A stretch of DNA of 64,000 nucleotides from Nitzschia sp. pyKryTriq1 (GCA_956465555.1 OY101122.1:1251001-1315000); one strand, 5' to 3'; counted from the stretch's first letter, positions 53,315 to 63,774 are shown. Notes: generated by a model from the letters alone, not told the origin. Translations and numbers: made by a program.

Positions 53315-54123
53315 GGTCTTCGTTATTACCGTACAATATCAGCCTCTGTAACATTGAATGTGGTTCGTTTGAGGTTGGGCTTGTAGATTATATTATGGCG
53401 ACGCCATGTCAAAACATCTACCGGTACGTAAAGCGGCGGGCGCGGCGGCGCTACTGCACACGTACAGTACTACTTCATCGTGCTTTTGGAATTTCTTTTA
53501 ATCGTCTTCAAATCGTACGAAGGGCAGACTACAAACCACACCAAACTCGTTGCGCGTTGCGGGACACGTAGTCTACTATTAGGTATGTAGGGACCTGCCT
53601 ACCGTATGATGAATGATGATGAATGAAAGACGAGCTCTTCACTCTGGACCTCTCTCTATTACTGTACTCGTATGATGCTCTAGTAGTAGTAGAGAGACCT
53701 CCGACCAAAAGTGGCAGGTCACTTGAAATATCTGCTATTACTCAAACAACTGTTCGAATGTCACACCGGTACAGTACTTGTAGCAAGAATAACTTGTAGA
53801 TGGAATTTTCAATTTTTAATGCCGGACTACTTTTTTATTCAGAACGTCAGTCATTTTTACTGTGCTGCAACCCAGACAATGATGCCTGAAGTCGCTACTA
53901 TTCATTGTTCATTTCACTCTATACTAAAGGCACATCCAAGGTGCGAATAAATATAGCAGGTCTTGACATATATTTTGGAGGGACAGCAAATTTCATTTGG
54001 TCCACCCTATCGAGTCTCGAACTGATCACGATCGGATAGCAAGTTTAATTTCGTCCACACATTGCTTCTCGAACTGATCGCGATTATGCTTGGTCTTCAT
54101 ATTGCGTGTCGGACTGATCACGA
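53315..54123. other. Intergenic region upstream of DIB1, with diverged tandem repeats at the right end
   Basis: No gene is seen. GTAC words occur at 53418-53472 and 53766-53782. From about 53985 the sequence consists of diverged repeats with TCTCGAACTGATC(A/G)CGAT as a common core. These run into the 3' end of the neighbouring GST gene, described separately. Confidence 0.5.
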
Positions 54124-54160
54124 TTATGCTTGGTCTTCATATTGCGTGTCGAACTGGTCA
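54081..54160. repeat. 40-bp tandem duplication covering the 3' end of GST copy B
   Basis: Two nearly identical 40-base units abut, each containing ATTATGCTTGGTCTTCATAT followed by TGCGTGTCG(G/A)ACTG. The right unit includes the last dozen codons and the stop of GST copy B on the minus strand; the left unit lies beyond the stop. A weaker related copy precedes them near 54006-54080. Confidence 0.8.
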
Positions 54161-56128
54161 CGATCATGCGGCAGATCCAGCAGTTTCATGAAACCAAGGC
54201 CACGTGGGATAACAGAGTACTTGTTCCATTCAGCATGCGAACCGTAAAAGTGAGCCTTGATCTGATCCATTTGGCAGGTTTCGGCGATACCTCGCATTTG
54301 ATAGATTTCTCGGCAGAAGTTCAACAAAGCGGGTGTCAGCATCACCAACCGCGTGTTTGCTCTGAAATATACGGAGTAGACTTCATCGAAGCGAATCAAG
54401 GTCACGAAGAGGCGGATGTCAGCATCTGTCAATGTATCACCTGTCAAATATCGTTGACGCTGAAGGAGCTCATCAGCCATGTCAAATGCAGCTGTCAGTT
54501 CTTCGATAGCATGATCATAGGCTTCTTGCGTTTTCGCAAATCCGCAACGGTATACTCCGTGAATCATCATTGGATACAACCATTGGCTGATTTCATTCAA
54601 CTTGTCTAGGCCATCTTCGTCGTCCTCAGTGTACAAATCAAGATCAGGATTCGACGAAAACTCATTGAAACACGAGTTCAACATGTAGGAAATATCAGAG
54701 GACTCGTTGTTGACAATGGTGCCGAGCTTCTTGTCCCACAGTAGTGGAATAGTGTACTTTCCAGATGTGTCTTGGGCATGCTCATATAGCTCCCTCACGC
54801 TGTATGCACCTAGAAGGGGATCAGGATCATTCCCCGAGTATGCTGCGGGGAATGGACCTCCCCTTCCTGTCGTATTAGGGAAAGGTTTTCCGGTCGGGTC
54901 CCCGAATACCCAGCCACGGTGTTTGTCAGCGGGATCATTACGCTTTGTGTGTCGCCAGGTCGGATGGACAATAGTGACGGATACAACGTCTTCCAATCCC
55001 TTCAAAGCCCGCACGATTAGGGCTCTATGAGATCCGGGGCATGCATATGAAGCATACAGATGATATCGACCAGGTTCAGAAGCAAACTTGGCTCCGGGTT
55101 CTGAGAATAATAGGAAACAAACTTTGTCAGAGAAAGAAAGGATCATCATTTGATTTCAATCGGTACGACTCTAATTCAAAAAACTTACCGGGACTGATGA
55201 AATCGCGCCACACTGTTTCCGGTGCATGTGGCTGCTCTCGATCCACACTATCAGTACTGACGTGACTTCTTCGCCCGCTTCGTCCACTGACTTCACTCAT
55301 TCTGAAATGTGAACTAGAAATATCAATAAATCTCGAGACATCAATTGTTGCTCCTGGTTCACGCGCTTCATGGTCTGAGAATCTCCCGTCGCGTTCCTGG
55401 AAGATCGCCTTTCCATTTTCGTAAGAGTCTCCATTGACCGCGCCGTACTGAGTTCCATCAAAGTGTTGTCTGTCGTGCAAGAAATCACTGCGTTCGGGCC
55501 CCAATCTCCCAGAGTGGTCATCGGTGCGTTGTTCAAAACTATCTTCTTCGAAATGGTTCTGAATGCGTGGCATGGTTGACTGCCTTCTCTTTTCTGCCGC
55601 CGAAGGATCAACTAGCGAATCTGAAAGTGTGTGACCAAACGATGAGCGTCCCCGACGTTCGCTTCCTCGGGGAGAAAAAGGATTGACACCGTCGGTGAAA
55701 TACGGCCCACGGTATCCTCTGAGGAGCTGTTCGGCCTCTTGACGTCTCTGCTTCAACTCCTTTCCTCGATGTCTCTGCATCATATACCATCCATCCATAC
55801 CATCCGTTGTAAGGTGTGCGTGATGTTTGTGCTCCCACTCTTCCTTTTTGCCTTTATCCCTCATCGCCGCCAGAAACATCTCCGCCTGTTCAGGTGTCGT
55901 GAGGGGCGAAGCTACCACTGAAAATGAGCCAGCCAGGAGGTCGGAAGGTGAGTCCGAATCAATTCGGTAACAAAATTAATCGCATCTGATTTTTCCTGCG
56001 AGGTACCTCAACTTACAGTCTTTCAACTTGTTCTTTCGAGCATTGGCAACTCCTTTCGATCGGAGCTCAGCGAGTTCTCGGGCTCGTTGAGACTTGATCT
56101 CTTTTTCTTTCTCTACAGTAACATTCAT
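54124..56128 (-). CDS. Glutathionyl-hydroquinone reductase-type GST with long N-terminal extension (copy B)
   Basis: Exons 56128-56017, 55917-55189 and 55100-54124 give 605 residues. The two introns (99 and 88 bp) have GTAAGT donors and CAG acceptors. The second falls at the position of the copy A intron, joining VWRDFISP to EPGAKFASEPGRYH. The xi-class domain starts near residue 280 with YACPGSHRALI (cysteine 301). It continues GKYTIPLLWDKKLGTIVNNESSDI and HGVYRCGFAKTQEAYDHAIEE. The family tryptophan after CP is replaced by glycine, though the catalytic cysteine remains. The 275-residue extension is charged. Its first 100 residues form helices (KSQRARELAELRSKGVANAR, MFLAAMRDKGKKEEWEH), and a serine/arginine-rich disordered part follows. 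No organelle leader is seen, unlike copy A, so the two probably act in different compartments. Confidence 0.88.
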
Positions 56129-56763
56129 GGTTCAAAGATTTTTGTCTACTTCTATCTGCGAGTATGACTTCGGGAATTGCGAAAGAGTACCGATGTCACG
56201 CTTTTGAAGATGCGCTGACTGCAGTCAATTGGGAAACGAGAAAGCGATAATCTCTGAATTTGTGAGACGGCGACGCGACTTGATTTGGCGAGGACGATGT
56301 TCGTTAGCGAGCCACTCTGTCTGCGACAGTAGAACCCTTGTGTATTTCATGTGCATCGGGGAAGCAGGCGGGCCTGCGCAACTCCGTTCTGATAACTTCC
56401 ACTTGGCTGGCTCCGCGTGGAAGCACCATCTTTCTGTCCGTCATCCGTCATCTGCTGACGTTTTTGGCGGGACAGAAATGGGCAATGGGCCAGGCTACCG
56501 GTACCTGGTACCTGGTACCTGGTACCTGGTACCGGTAGGTACAGTACGCGGTACCGTACCGGTACCGCGTACGGTACACGTATGGGCGGCATGCGCCCAC
56601 GAAGAAGAAGAATGAATCCTGTGAACATCAACATGCATGTGTACCGGTATTCATGTTGTTAGTGCGATCTATGGTTGTCCGCCAACTCTCATTGCTACGA
56701 CACATCTTGCCATTACACCCTTCATAATCTATCTTCAGTCTTTAACCGCCCAATATAAGTATA
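56129..56763. other. Divergent intergenic region with tandem GGTACCT repeat
   Basis: No gene is present. At about 56495-56585 there is the most regular GTAC cluster of the window: five consecutive GGTACC units spaced seven bases apart, then GGTACCGTACCGGTACCGCG. It separates GST copy B from the small membrane-protein gene. Confidence 0.55.
56495..56585. repeat. Tandem GGTACCT array plus GTAC palindromes
   Basis: The heptamer GGTACCT is repeated in tandem four times and followed by GGTACCGGTAGGTACAG and CGGTACCGTACCGGTACCG. It is a short, regular array able to pair with itself over much of its length. Confidence 0.85.
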
Positions 56764-57324
56764 ATGAAGAACCCCGGCTTTAACGCTTTGAATCTATGCG
56801 TTCTGGTAGCCTTGGGATCGTCTTTTTCCGTGCAAGTGCGCTTCACCATCAACCATCAGGGAATGCAACAAAAAGGCTGCGTATCGAGACCATTAACAAC
56901 GATATTTTCCAGTCCAATTGACGAAGACAATAAGAATTCTGTGGAAGCGGCATCACCAGATTTCGGTACTCCAGCAGCGCCGAAGAAAGTAGTCGCTGAT
57001 CTTGAAGGCACTCAATATCCAATCGATCTCCCTTCTCCTATCCTTCTGGCAACGTCAATGATCCTTGCGATTGTGGGCACAGGTACGTCCTAACGACGAT
57101 AGCACAAAGTCAAAATCTTCCACATCTATCATAAACTGACTCTCCCTACACCAGGATCCGTGTTTGATCTCGGTGGAGGATCCCCGAACCTTGGCTTTGG
57201 TCCCACAGCGGCAATCGCGGCAGTTACGATTCCAATTTGTCTATTTCTATTTTACGCCAGTATTCTAAAAGCAACGGCAGAAACAGAGGCGGATGACAAA
57301 GAATTCATGAAAGGGAAATATTAA
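56764..57324 (+). CDS. Small membrane protein with two helices, probably plastid
   Basis: Exons 56764-57082 and 57155-57324 give 162 residues. The 72-bp intron joins AIVGTG to SVFDLGGGSPNLG. The first 22 residues (FNALNLCVLVALGSSFSVQV) can act as a signal peptide, followed by an arginine/phenylalanine pair. A serine/threonine-rich stretch and an acidic segment then lead to the mature part. Two transmembrane helices lie at about 98-112 (PILLATSMILAIVG) and 125-148 (AAIAAVTIPICLFLFYASIL), with a glycine-rich loop between. The C-terminus is charged (ETEADDKEFMKGKY). This hairpin layout is common in small thylakoid proteins, but I recognise no specific family. Plastid placement is tentative because the leader motif is weaker than in the neighbouring plastid genes. 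Confidence 0.72.
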
Positions 57325-58358
57325 ATGGGAATACATACCTCGTCAACTAGAGTACTGTACCGTATACAGTACTTCGTACGTCTACTTTTCTGCTGTAATT
57401 CGATACATACACCTCTTGCTTCTTGCTGCTTCTAAAGTCGATACCCACCAACAAGTACGATCAGTATTCAGTTGTTCTTCCACGCACGCATGCATGGCAT
57501 TCGTTGATAGCAATAAGAAGTAAACTCGCTACGAAGTATAGACTTCAATAGAAGCACTATCCTTCCTCTAGTAGAGGGATCTACTGGTACTACTACTAGA
57601 GTAGATCGGAGCAGGATCTACTAATGTATCTATCCTCCAACACAGCGATCTACCAAGAAAAGATCGAATCTCTACCTACTAGCTCTAGAGATAAAGTGGA
57701 TCGTTGGGTAGAGACATGGTGGACATGTCTCTCTCTCTCTCTGCTACTCTGCTACTCTGCTACTCTGCTACTCTGCTACTCTGCTACTCTGCTACTCTGC
57801 TACTCTGCTACTCTGCTCGTACTACTAGACAGTCAGAGATGTAAGAATAACATCACCGTACCTGGTACTGGTACTGTTCCAGTACCGGTAGTCATACGGC
57901 TCATTTACCGACCGGCTCGCTCGGAAGCTTGGCCGGCCAGTGACAAATGGGGACCGGCACGCGCTAATCTCGAGGCGACAAAACTTACCGCTACTCGGGT
58001 ATCGGGAGGTTTTGGACGAAGGAAGGACGAGAGGAGCCATTCGACCACAACCACGTGCTCATTTATTATTCCACCACAAATCCGTAGATTTTGTAGGTCC
58101 GATTTTTCCAAATTCGGGCGGGCGATCGTGCCGCCTCGCCTCGTCGTCGCGAGCCCAGCCTTTGCATGAAGCGCAGCAGCGCCATCTCCTCGTCGAGCTA
58201 CAGTACCAGTACCAATCCCAACTATTGGCGTACCAGCAGACTACCCGGTCAAACCTAACTTTCGAGATTACCGAGACGACTTGTTGAATAGCTACAGTAA
58301 TACATACGGTACTCGACAATTGCATGAATTTTTGCTGGTAGAGTTACTGTGGTTGACA
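57325..58358. other. Intergenic region with a minisatellite and GTAC words
   Basis: No gene is supported. It holds the TGCTACTC minisatellite (listed separately), GTAC words near 57354-57382 and 57858-57890, and CAGTACCAGTACC near 58201-58213. A tiny upstream frame ATG-AAT-TTT-TGC-TGG-TAG lies at 58324-58341, just ahead of the protease start, and could affect its translation if transcribed. Confidence 0.5.
57731..57818. repeat. Minisatellite of 8-bp unit TGCTACTC
   Basis: A CTCTCTCTCTCT tract passes into about nine to ten consecutive copies of the octamer TGCTACTC with no visible mismatches, in non-coding DNA between two plus-strand genes. Confidence 0.9.
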
Positions 58359-61300
58359 ATGACGGCGCCTTCGTATGCGAATGCAGTTGCCCCGCAGCTT
58401 GCGACACCTGTCAGTAGTGTTGCAAAGCAGCCATTGATGGAAACGGAAACAAGAGCCACAGGCAGTAGTGCGAAGTCGAGTATTATCAGTCAAATCCAAG
58501 AGCTGTCGCAACCTCCCCCCGAGTCCTTGACTTTGACGGCTGTTTTGCAGCTTTTAGAACCGCTGGAAGAGACGCAACCTGATGTTTTCCTTATGACTCG
58601 ATCCTACGTGCAAAATTGGTTAATTTGGGCCTACCACCAAAAAGTGAATAAAACAGAGTCTGCCCGAGTGGAGGAAGGCATAAGGCTGGCGACAGAGCGA
58701 CTCGGACTGGCGACGCCTCGCATAAATATGAAATACGAGAATCCTGGCCCAATCAATTCTTCTATACTATCGATGGAGGGTCATCAATTACTTCTGAGAC
58801 CAAACGTAACTGTGAGGGACGGCCTGGGAGAATCTCAATTGCCAGTGCCCGCTTCATTGAGGCGGGTGAAAAGCTTACCAGAGGAAGTCGTTAAAGAAAC
58901 ACCAGAAGGGGACTCTCCGGAATACGACTCCTTGGACTTTGAAGGGAATCAAATTGTTTGTTGTGCCGTGCCAAACCAGTTTTATGAGGTAAGTAGTCAT
59001 CCTATGTTGTATCCTAGATGGATCCTTCTCGTCGGCGGTCTGTAAGAATTTGGATGCTAAGTTATTGTTCCCTCGGCATTTTTATTTATTATTTCCTGTC
59101 CCTCGGCAGACATTACGTTCGGTGCACGGAGTTGCTTGTACGGATGGTTTTTCGATATCATTCCAGCCTTCAGCGGACGAAAATAGGATGCTGCTGCATC
59201 ATCATTCCCATATACCGAAACACAATGGAGGGGCAGATCAACGTCTAATCGGAGGCAAGCTTCCTCAACCGATTGAATTCCGGCGGAGAGTCATGATGCG
59301 ACCGGCGCCCAAAGTACAGCTTTTCCCCGAGGCGGCCGTGAATGCGAGCCCCATGACGAAATTATTGATGGAGCAGGAGAGATTGCAGCAGCCACGAATG
59401 ATACCATGGGTGGAAGTATACCCAATCAAATTGAATTTTACTGTTGTTCAGGATCAAACCACGAGCGAAGAAGGTATCAAAGATTTTGTATTAGTATCTC
59501 GCAGGAGTCGAGCATTCGATGCCTTGAAAGGCCTAATGAAGGCTGCTGCCCCCCAGACAATTTCCTCATGCCGAAGAGTTTGGAGCAAAAGAGCAAATCC
59601 AGGCACGAAAAACCCGGGGGATGGTTATGAACTGGTTGACTTGGATGGCCTGGACGGAAAATTGCTGAAAAGGGAACAGGATGGCGATTCTTCAAAACCA
59701 CAGCTGACTGTAGAGGAATGGATCAAGACCCACGGTGAAGACGAGGGACTCAAGGAGCTTGATGTACTGGTTGAAATCCGACGAGCAAATGAGGCCTGGC
59801 CGCGAGAATCGCTCGAACTTGGAAATCGTCTTCAAGTAGGAGATTTTGTTGACGCGCAGGACTCTGCTGGAAAATGGTATGAGGCGATAGTTCGCCGAAT
59901 AGAGGGTGAACTTGTGACCGTGCACTATTTTGGTTGGGCCTCAAAATGGGATTGCACCATCCGGAGAAGACCAGACAGTACGGGGGAGGGAATGTCTGCG
60001 GTAAGTAGCTTCGGCGTAATTATGTGAGCTTGTTTTCGAGGCATCGTCTCCTCACACGATTTGTTGCTCGTGATACAGAGAATACGAGCACCAGCACCTT
60101 TGTGGACATATTGCCAGCGATGGCGAAACCATGTCGCGGAAGGTAAGCTCGTTGAAGTAAGAGACACGTCGTCCAGAGTGGATAGACCAAAATGGTACAA
60201 AGGCGTGATTCGAAGAGTTGGAACATCGGATGGCAAGCCTGAGATTATTGTTGGAGGTGCAACACTTGAACAGTACGATGACCCGAGTGGAAAGACCGAC
60301 GAAGATGGAAATGTCGTTCAAAAACTTTTGCTACTACTCCACAAGAACGACCAAATCCTTGTGGAAGTAGACCAGGAGAAGGAAGCCAATCCAGGCATGG
60401 GGGTAGCTTCCATACCAATAGAGACAGACGGCAAATCGGGGGGCTCGATGAAACCTGAACCGCCTTTTCTGCGATGGATCAATCTATACGGAGAAGAAGT
60501 GTGCCAGGCCGGCACACATATGAAAATTGATTCGGACGGAGATCTAGGAGTTGTCACCCTTCGCTACGAATACGACTCCAACCGCCAACCAGTAGAAGTG
60601 ATGAAGTCTTGGAACAACATGTACGGACAAGGTTTTATGAAAGAGTCCCTTGTGGGAACGCCACCAGCACCTGGATCGGTTGGAATGCACAATCTCGGCA
60701 ACTCCTGTTTCCTAAATTCGATTATTCAATGCTTGAATACCATTGAGCCCCTGACTCAATTCTTTCTTAAGGGTGACTATACAGCGGACATGAATCGAAA
60801 GAATCCACTTGGCAGCGGCGGGCGAGTCGCCACTGCGTACGCTTCATTGCTCAAAGAAATCTGGAGTGGAAAATATTCAGCACTTGCTCCTCGGATGTTG
60901 AAGCAGACCGTGGCAAGTTTTGCGCCGCAATTCAACAATTCGTACCAGCACGATAGCCAGGAATTTTGCCAATTTCTTATGGATGGACTCCACGAGGACT
61001 GCAACCGAGTAAAGAGCAAGCCATATGTGGAAGAACTCGAAGGCTTTGGAATGGAAGACGAGAAGGCAGCTATCGAAACCTGGCGAAAGCACCTCCTCCG
61101 TCACGACAGTGTGATTGTGGACCACTTTCAAGGGATGCATCGAAGTCACTTAACCTGTCCGAGTTGCGGGCGGGAAAGTATCAAGTTTGACGTGTACTCG
61201 ACAATATCTTTGCCGCTTGCACAAGACAAGAACGGTCAATCTGTTGTCAAGCTCGAAGACTGCCTTGAAAAATTCATGGAAGGCGAACAACTTGATGACG

Positions 61301-61920
61301 TGAACGCATGGTACTGTCCTGGCTGCAAAAAACACGTGTGCGCGTTGAAAATGATCGCTCTCTGGTCCGTGCCGGACGTCTTGATTTTACACCTGAAACG
61401 ATTTCAGTTTGATCATTGCTCTGTCCGAAATGATATTGTGCGCTCGAAAATTGATGCGACGGTCAAATTTCCGATAGATGGTTTGGATCTGAGAAGGCAT
61501 GTTCTGGGACCCATTGATGAGAATGCTCCTCCCATATACAAGGTACGTTGTCGAATTGGCCTACTCTTAGCTTGCCCGACACAACTGAAATCTGACCTTT
61601 TTTGTTGGCCTACATAGCTTTTTGGTGTTAGCGAACACATGGGTCCTACTGCGAACAGCGGACACTATACAGCTACGGCCCGCAACTCCAAGGATGGCCG
61701 ATGGTACCGATACAATGATGCCCACGTTGGAGAGACTACCGGCGATGCGGCCGTCACTGGTGGAGCCTACCTTCTTTTTTACCAACGTGTCCGGGGAAGC
61801 GCTCGGTGGGCGGGAATGGAAAAGGTGATGAAAGACAAGGAAATCGATCCATACGGAGGCTTGGAAACGGACCAGGATGGCTTCACGAAAGTCAAGCCTG
61901 GCAAGAAAAAGAGGAACTAA
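58359..61920 (+). CDS. Ubiquitin-specific protease with DUSP-like and Tudor-like regions
   Basis: Exons 58359-58988, 59110-60000, 60079-61542 and 61618-61920 give 1095 residues. All introns are in phase 0. Residues about 75-150 resemble a DUSP domain (DVFLMTRSYVQNWLIWAY, NPGPINSSIL, LLRPNVTVRDG). The middle has two Tudor/chromo-like stretches: LGNRLQVGDFVDAQDSAGKW with YEAIVRR, and EGKLVEVRDTSSR with KWYKGVIRR. The peptidase C19 domain starts near 705 with MHNLGNSCFLNSIIQCL (nucleophile cysteine 717). It has QHDSQEFCQFLMDGLHED, zinc-binding CPSC and CPGC pairs and LILHLKRFQFD. It ends with SGHYTATARN (histidine 1011) and WYRYNDAHV. It removes ubiquitin from proteins. The order DUSP then catalytic domain recalls USP4/USP11/USP15. 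No USP-type ubiquitin-like insert is obvious. Confidence 0.92.
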
Positions 61921-62015
61921 TAGCTAGCACCACAATTTTCTTCTACTGTGCGCAAAGATTATGAGGCAATACAACTTGTGTAGAAATGGCACTGTGCTGT
62001 GCTTTATATGTGGTA

Positions 62016-62073
62016 TGAACGGAATTTGTATGTTTGAACGGAATTTGTATGTTTGAACGGAATTTGTATGTTA
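62016..62073. repeat. Three tandem copies of a 19-bp unit
   Basis: TGAACGGAATTTGTATGTT is repeated three times without mismatch in the convergent gap between the protease gene and the membrane-protein gene, 18 bases from the stop of the latter. Confidence 0.92.
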
Positions 62074-62091
62074 CAGTATTCCCTGTTGCTT

Positions 62092-62722
62092 TCAACAAAT
62101 CCCCATGGAAGGTATGAAATGTAAAACCATGAGAATTCCCATAAACTGTGTGCCCGAAATCAACGGCGCCAAGAATCCCCAGACAGGCCAAGTTGCTCGC
62201 AGAAATATGAGGTAGGACGTCAAGCCCACTGCGGCCATGGTGGGAAGGATTTTGGGGCAATACACACTCCAGGCAGACGAGTCGACCAGTCCCTTGACGC
62301 GAGGCAAATAAACTGTCAAGTACAAAATCATTCCAAGAACCGCCAGCGTTCCAGCCCCCGATATTCGTAACAAGGTTCGATTGGCATCCTGGCTACTCCA
62401 TAGTGTGCTCAAGAAGGATGTCGATTTCGCCACAATGACAGCCAAAAATACCCAAGCAACTGGATCCATACCAAAAGAAGAAATTCAGTGAGCAATCTAG
62501 GTTGATATTGACACCGGCACATCTCAGCAAAGAATGATCAATCCCACGCACCGCCAATGGATGTGGCTTCACCATTAATACTTGTTCGAAGTTCAAAGGA
62601 CGGTACTTACGCGCAATCAATTTGTCTTGCAGTCTTTCTCCTCGTGATCTTGTCACATGGGCCTCCAGGCTCTCGTTACTCCCATTTTCTTCTTGTGGCA
62701 CCCTTCGATATGAAGTCGCCAT
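62092..62722 (-). CDS. Small polytopic membrane protein of unknown family
   Basis: Exon 1 is 62722-62611 and exon 2 is 62459-62092, giving 159 residues. The 151-bp intron (GTAAGTACC...GGATCCAG) joins LQDKLIA to LAWVFLAVIVAKSTSFL. The N-terminal 40 residues are polar with no signal peptide. Four hydrophobic segments follow: WVFLAVIVAKSTSFLSTL, AGTLAVLGMILYLTVYL, MAAVGLTSYLIFLRATW and FLAPLISGTQFMGILMVL. The protein ends HFIPSMGIC. A charged motif, YLPRVKGLVDSS, lies between helices two and three. I do not recognise the family. The size and layout suit an ER or other endomembrane protein. The 3' end converges on the ubiquitin protease gene. Confidence 0.75.
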
Positions 62723-63036
62723 GATGACTACAGGGCAATTACAATCGAAACACTTTACTTCGAGATAGATGGGAAAGAAAGAAGGTGTAGAGACGAAATG
62801 AAAAAGGAGTGCATAGTTCGTAACTCGGCGGCGACGCTGCTTGCGTATGATGCCGCCGCCCGCCGCATGCCGCATTTTTGGACTTGATTTTGACCGGACA
62901 TGACCGAGCAGTAACTCTGTGAGGTGAGATCGGTGACCGATCTTTTGAATCCCACCGCAAACCGCAAACGGCAACAACTTCGCGCGCCGCGCGCAACGGA
63001 CGCCTTCGTTGTCTTTTTTGATGTTTTTGGGGGTCT
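62723..63036. other. Short region between the membrane-protein gene and the gag fossil
   Basis: About 300 bases holding the promoter of the minus-strand membrane-protein gene. A GCCGCCGCCCGCCGCATGCCGC stretch lies near 62851-62872 and CGCGCGCCGCGCGC near 62982-62995. No gene is seen. The edge of the retroelement fossil falls near its right end. Confidence 0.45.
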
Positions 63037-63774
63037 CTACTCGTCTGTAGGTAGCTCGGCGGCTGGTCGGCGGTTCCATTGGCGAAGATCCTGTTGGAGG
63101 ATTGGTTGTTTGGCAAGGATGACATAGGCTAGGTCGATCATTTGACGTTCGGTCATGGGGGAAGTCGCATGTTCGGCGAGTTCTGCAAGATCGACAATGC
63201 TGTTGAAGACATTGTCGACAGGTTGTGAGATGTCGAAGTGCATGTTATACAACTCCATCTCGCGGCCTTTCACTTGTTGGGGTGTGATTTTGCCGTAAGT
63301 ACCGAAGAGATGCAGTAGCAGCGCGCGGATGCTTGCGGAGTACTGGCCGGTGGCTCTGTTGAGTACTGCACGCAGGTAGATAGGGTCAATGGTTTCGACT
63401 ATCTGCGCGATGAGCGCTTTTTCTGTAGCTTGACAGAGGTCGAACGTTTGCTTCAGTTCGCGCCAAACGTCTTTGGCCGCTTCAATTTGAGGGCCCGTGC
63501 CATTGGCGGGGGGGACGAATGGTCCTGGGTTCGCTGGGGACACCCATGGGACAGTGTTGGGTAGCGTTGCGTACCTGACGTCGGACAAAATTAGGCCCAA
63601 ATGGCCGTATAGTCCGCCACCGATAGTGGTGGGCACAGAACTGGCGTTTGCCTTGAGTTCTGTGAGTAGAGTTTGTAGGGACTCGTACACAGGTTGACCG
63701 TGGAGACGAGTGAGCACTTTGTGCTGGAAGTAAGTGTCTTTGACACTGGGAATACGGGAGGACATCATGGTCAA
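63037..63774 (-). mobile_element. Fossil of a Ty1/copia (CoDi-like) retroelement, gag part
   Basis: A minus-strand region encodes a gag-type protein of a diatom copia element. Recognisable blocks are KVLTRLHGQPVYESLQTLLT, VPTTIGGGLYGHLGL, FDLCQATEKALIAQIVE, LLLHLFGTYGKITPQQV and DLAYVILAKQPILQQDLRQW. The gag is truncated towards the membrane-protein gene, and no protease, integrase or polymerase follows within the window. The start side reaches towards the right edge, where leader or terminal-repeat sequence may lie, but no repeat pair can be seen. It is incomplete and looks like a partial copy. The reading frame over the visible part is well preserved, suggesting a fairly young remnant. Confidence 0.85.

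Noticed and set aside
53203-53571. Frame of 122 codons opposite DIB1
   Set aside because: It is antisense to a gene of certain identity and contains no motif.
57624-58169. Open frame of 181 codons over the TGCTACTC minisatellite
   Set aside because: Most of it is translated repeat (LLCYSATLL), and the rest has no coding character.
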